From positions 3,224,001 through 3,288,000 of the forward strand of contig NZ_AP024590.1 of assembly GCF_018323985.1 (NCBI RefSeq): a stretch of DNA of 64,000 nucleotides. Direction: 5' to 3'. Position 1 is the stretch's first letter; every line of letters begins with the position of its first letter. Both the position numbers and the translations under genes were made by a program. The notes under the pieces were generated by a model. It did no database searches, had not been told where the DNA came from, and saw only the letters and a program-made list of their open reading frames with translations. Of the stretch, positions 61,277 to 64,000 are shown one piece after another. This stretch comes from Enterobacter kobei (GTDB lineage Bacteria > Pseudomonadota > Gammaproteobacteria > Enterobacterales > Enterobacteriaceae).

Positions 61277-62362
61277 ATGACACTGCTTGATCGCCTGCGG
61301 CACTGGCTGTCGGAAAATGCGCTGGATGCAGTGCTGATCGCCTCCCGGCAAAATAAGCTGCCACATCTGGGGATCGCGACCAGCTCAGGCTATGTGCTGA
61401 TCACCCCTCAACAGGCGCATATTCTGGTGGATTTTCGTTACTTTGCTGACATCGCCGACCGGGTTAAGGGTTACCAGATGCATCTGCTGGATGCCACGCA
61501 AACTATGCCGATACTGGTTAACCGTCTGCTGGCAGCGGAACACCTCACCACCCTCGGGTTCGAAGGCGAGCACGTCAGCTGGCAAACCGGCAACCAGTGG
61601 CGCGAAGCGCTGGATGCCAGGCTGGTCAGCCTGTCCCTTGATCCGTTACGGCAGATAAAAACCGCGCCGGAAATCGCGCTCATCCGTGATGCCTGCCGCA
61701 TTGCCGATGCCAGCGCCGCCCACATTCGCCGCTTTATCGCGCCCGGTATGCGTGAACGGGAAGTGGCCGCCGAGCTGGAGTGGTATATGAGACAACAGGG
61801 TGCAGAAAAGCCTTCCTTTGACACCATCGTGGCCAGCGGCGCGCGCGGTGCGCTGCCGCACGGTAAAGCGTCAGAAAAAGTCATTGTCGCGGGTGAGTTC
61901 GTCACCCTCGATTTCGGCTGCCAGTACCAGGGATACTGTTCGGATATGACGAGGACCTTCCTTGTCGCCGGACGCGCTACGAAGCCTGACGAGACGCCGC
62001 TTTACGACATCTATCAGATTGTCTTACGCGCGCAGCGGGCGGCCATTAACACCGTCCGCCCCGGCGTGCTGTGCCAGGACGTGGATGCCGCCGCCCGGCG
62101 GGTCATCAGTGATGCAGGTTTCGGGGAGTGCTTCGGGCATAACACCGGTCATGCGGTCGGCATCGATGTTCATGAAAATCCGCGCTTCGCCCCTGGTGAC
62201 GCCACCCCCTTACGGCCGGGCATGGTGCTGACCGTTGAACCGGGCATTTATTTACCCGGCGAGGGCGGCGTGCGCATCGAAGATATGGTGCTGGTCACCG
62301 ACACCGGGCACGAAGTGCTGTATCGACAGCCAACCGAACTGCAACTGACGGGAGAATGCTGA
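61277..62362 (+). CDS. ypdF: M24-family Xaa-Pro aminopeptidase YpdF
   Basis: The 361-residue product is the length of E. coli YpdF. A creatinase N-terminal domain is followed by the pita-bread fold. Metal ligands lie in LDFGCQYQGYCSDMTRTF (two Asp), GHNTGHAVGIDVHENP (His), LTVEPGIYLPGEGGVRIED (two Glu). It removes N-terminal residues, in the family before proline. The stop TGA overlaps the ypdE ATG by one base, so the two peptidases are translated together. Confidence 0.93.
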   Translation: MTLLDRLRHWLSENALDAVLIASRQNKLPHLGIATSSGYVLITPQQAHILVDFRYFADIADRVKGYQMHLLDATQTMPILVNRLLAAEHLTTLGFEGEHVSWQTGNQWREALDARLVSLSLDPLRQIKTAPEIALIRDACRIADASAAHIRRFIAPGMREREVAAELEWYMRQQGAEKPSFDTIVASGARGALPHGKASEKVIVAGEFVTLDFGCQYQGYCSDMTRTFLVAGRATKPDETPLYDIYQIVLRAQRAAINTVRPGVLCQDVDAAARRVISDAGFGECFGHNTGHAVGIDVHENPRFAPGDATPLRPGMVLTVEPGIYLPGEGGVRIEDMVLVTDTGHEVLYRQPTELQLTGEC

Positions 62363-63390
62363 TGGATGTGGCGTTACTGAAAGCACTAAGTGAAGCTGAT
62401 GCCATTGCCGCCGCTGAACAGGAAGTGCGGGCGATTTTCCTTCACGAAGCGGAAAAGTACGGCAAGACCGTGCAGTTTGACGGTCTGGGATCGGTGCTGA
62501 TCCGGCTCAACGACAGCAAAGGGCCGAAGGTAATGATCTGCGCACACATGGATGAAGTGGGCTTTATGGTGCGCAGCATCAGCCGGGACGGCGCCATCGC
62601 GGTGTTGCCTGTCGGCAACGTACGTATGGCCGCACGTACTCTCCAGCCGGTGCGCATCACCACCCGCGACGGGAAAAAAATTCACGGCCTGCTGGATGGT
62701 GACGCTCAGGGTGAAAATTTGCGGGTTGATATCGGTGCGGCAAGCCAGCAGGAGGCGACTGATGCAGGCATTGCTCCCGGCGATCGTGTGACCTTTGCCA
62801 GCCAGTTTCAGACACTCCCCCACCAGCGGGTGATGGGTAAAGCCTTTGACGATCGCCTCGGCTGCTGGCTGCTGCTGTCGCTGTTACGGGAGCTGCACGA
62901 CACGCCGCTGCCCTGTGAAGTCTGGCTGGTCGCCAGTTCCAGCGAAGAAGTTGGCCTGCGCGGCGGGCAGACCTCGGCGCGGGCCGTACAGCCGGATGTG
63001 GCGATCGTGCTCGATACCGCCTGCTGGGGGAGTAATTTTGATTTCAGCAGCGCCAATAACCGGCAGATCGGTAAAGGGCCGATGCTGGTGCTGTACGATA
63101 AATCGATGATAGCGCCGCCAAAACTCGCCGCGGCTGTACAGCAGGTGGCGCGTGAGCGTGGTATTGCGCTGCAAAACGATATGTTCAGCAACGGCGGTAC
63201 CGATGGCGGCGCGGTGCATCTCTCTGGCACCGGCGTGCCGACCATTGTACTGGGGCCGCCCACCCGACACGGTCACTGTGCGGCCTCGATTGCCGATCTG
63301 GCGGATCTTCAGGCCACGCAGCGCCTGCTGGTGGCACTGATCAACACCTTTACTGCCGCGACGGTCAGCGACCTGACGGATTTCAGGTAA
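62362..63390 (+). CDS. ypdE: M42-family aminopeptidase YpdE
   Basis: The start at 62362, overlapping the ypdF stop, gives 342 residues (E. coli YpdE 345). Metal-site motifs are ICAHMDEVGFMVRSI, MGKAFDDRLGCWLL, VASSSEEVGLRGG and VLDTACWG. It is a cytosolic broad-specificity aminopeptidase. Pairing with ypdF inside a PTS operon is conserved with E. coli and suggests a substrate with a peptide part, which is inference. Confidence 0.93.
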   Translation: MDVALLKALSEADAIAAAEQEVRAIFLHEAEKYGKTVQFDGLGSVLIRLNDSKGPKVMICAHMDEVGFMVRSISRDGAIAVLPVGNVRMAARTLQPVRITTRDGKKIHGLLDGDAQGENLRVDIGAASQQEATDAGIAPGDRVTFASQFQTLPHQRVMGKAFDDRLGCWLLLSLLRELHDTPLPCEVWLVASSSEEVGLRGGQTSARAVQPDVAIVLDTACWGSNFDFSSANNRQIGKGPMLVLYDKSMIAPPKLAAAVQQVARERGIALQNDMFSNGGTDGGAVHLSGTGVPTIVLGPPTRHGHCAASIADLADLQATQRLLVALINTFTAATVSDLTDFR

Positions 63391-63411
63391 CGTTATTTCA
63401 GGGAGTCATCT

Positions 63412-64000
63412 ATGTTAACTATCCCTTTTTATTGCCCGCTGCCTAACGGCCTGCACGCGCGTCCCGCCTGGGCGCTGAAAGAGCAGTGCGCTGCCTGGCA
63501 CAGTGATATTCGCTTCATTAATCTGCGGCTTAACACCCAGGCCGATGCCAAAAGTTCGCTGGCGCTGGTGAGCACCGGCACGCTGTTTAACGACAGCTGC
63601 CGACTGGAAATTAACGGCAGCGATGAAGAGGCTGCCCGCCGGGCGCTCGAGCACTATCTTGAGCACCAGTTTATTGACAGCGACAGTCTGCCGCCGCCTC
63701 AGACCGCCCCCACCGCCACGCCGCTCCCCCGCTCGCTGGCACGCCTCAATCCCACGCTCATTCACGCCACTGTGCTGGCGGGCGGCATCGGTGCAGGCCG
63801 CATGACTATCTGGCAGCACGATAATCTCGATCGTTACCGGCAACTGCCCGCCCGCGCGGAAGATAACGCGCGGCTGGAGCACAGCCTGGCGGCACTGGCC
63901 GAGCAGTTAAACGGGCAGTTGCAGACGCTCGACGGCGAAAGCAAAACCATACTCAGCGCCCATCTGTCGCTGATCCAGGACGCCGAATTCAGCGGCAATA
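63412..64000 (+). CDS. fryA: PTS multiphosphoryl transfer protein FryA, N-terminal part
   Basis: 196 codons are visible before the window ends. The N-terminal HPr-like domain has phospho-His15 in LPNGLHARPAW. A linker and the start of the enzyme I domain follow (LEHSLAALAEQLNGQL, then ILSAHLSLIQD). E. coli FryA is a HPr-EI-EIIA fusion of about 830 residues, so most of the gene is outside. It would supply phosphate to FryB without general PTS proteins. Confidence 0.92.
   Translation, partial: MLTIPFYCPLPNGLHARPAWALKEQCAAWHSDIRFINLRLNTQADAKSSLALVSTGTLFNDSCRLEINGSDEEAARRALEHYLEHQFIDSDSLPPPQTAPTATPLPRSLARLNPTLIHATVLAGGIGAGRMTIWQHDNLDRYRQLPARAEDNARLEHSLAALAEQLNGQLQTLDGESKTILSAHLSLIQDAEFSGN

Noticed and set aside
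1..64000. CRISPR arrays, insertion sequences, prophage genes or toxin-antitoxin pairs
   Set aside because: No regularly spaced repeats, transposase or integrase motifs, phage genes or paired small toxin genes were seen.

Overview
The window is chromosomal DNA from a member of the Enterobacteriaceae (family-level call). From 12.8 kb onward the gene order is the enteric backbone known from Escherichia coli and Salmonella: chiP-glnS-nagE / nagBACD-asnB-tRNA cluster-ubiF-miaB-ybeZYX-lnt-gltIJKL-rihA-ybeL-leuS-lptE-holA-nadD-cobD-cobC-rsfS-rlmH-mrdA-mrdB-rlpA-dacA-ybeD-lipB-ybeF-lipA-tatE-ybeM-crcB-cspE-pagP-dcuC. cobD and an intact ybeM argue against E. coli K-12; an Enterobacter, Kosakonia, Leclercia, Citrobacter or Klebsiella type relative fits, but the genus cannot be fixed from sequence reading alone.

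1 to 12.7 kb is accessory: one side of a second, lateral (Flag-2 type) flagellar locus. The export genes fliP(end)-fliQ-fliR-flhB-flhA run rightward. They meet, across a small unknown membrane-protein gene and a YafL-like NlpC/P60 peptidase gene, a leftward unit lafA-lafB-lafC-lafD-lafE-lafF-lafS-lafT-lafU (flagellin, cap, chaperones, hook-length control, FliL-like protein, sigma-28, stator). The cluster sits beside chiP, where E. coli has chiQ, and its order is a circular permutation of the E. coli Flag-2 locus. The rest of the cluster must lie to the left of the window.

12.8 to 24.8 kb is the amino-sugar region: chitoporin ChiP, the GlcNAc PTS permease NagE, the catabolic operon nagBACD with its repressor NagC, and asparagine synthetase AsnB. 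Visible control sites include a 12-base match to the ChiX pairing sequence over the chiP ribosome-binding site, NagC-like palindromes upstream of chiP and between nagE and nagB, and a good CRP site. 24.9 to 25.7 kb carries seven tRNA genes (Met-Leu-Gln-Gln-Met-Gln-Gln) behind a stringent-type promoter.

25.8 to 59.4 kb is housekeeping: ubiquinone and tRNA modification, the ybeZYX-lnt unit with a heat-shock type promoter, the glutamate/aspartate ABC transporter with the SroC sRNA region, leuS and LPS assembly, NAD and cobalamin genes, the rod-shape operon, lipoate synthesis, and cold shock, lipid A and C4-dicarboxylate genes. ybeF is broken by a two-base frameshift. 59.6 kb to the end holds the fructose-type PTS/peptidase operon fryB-fryC-ypdF-ypdE-fryA (fryA runs off the end). 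It lies next to dcuC, where E. coli K-12 has its citrate-fermentation genes. No CRISPR array, prophage, integrase or insertion sequence was seen.
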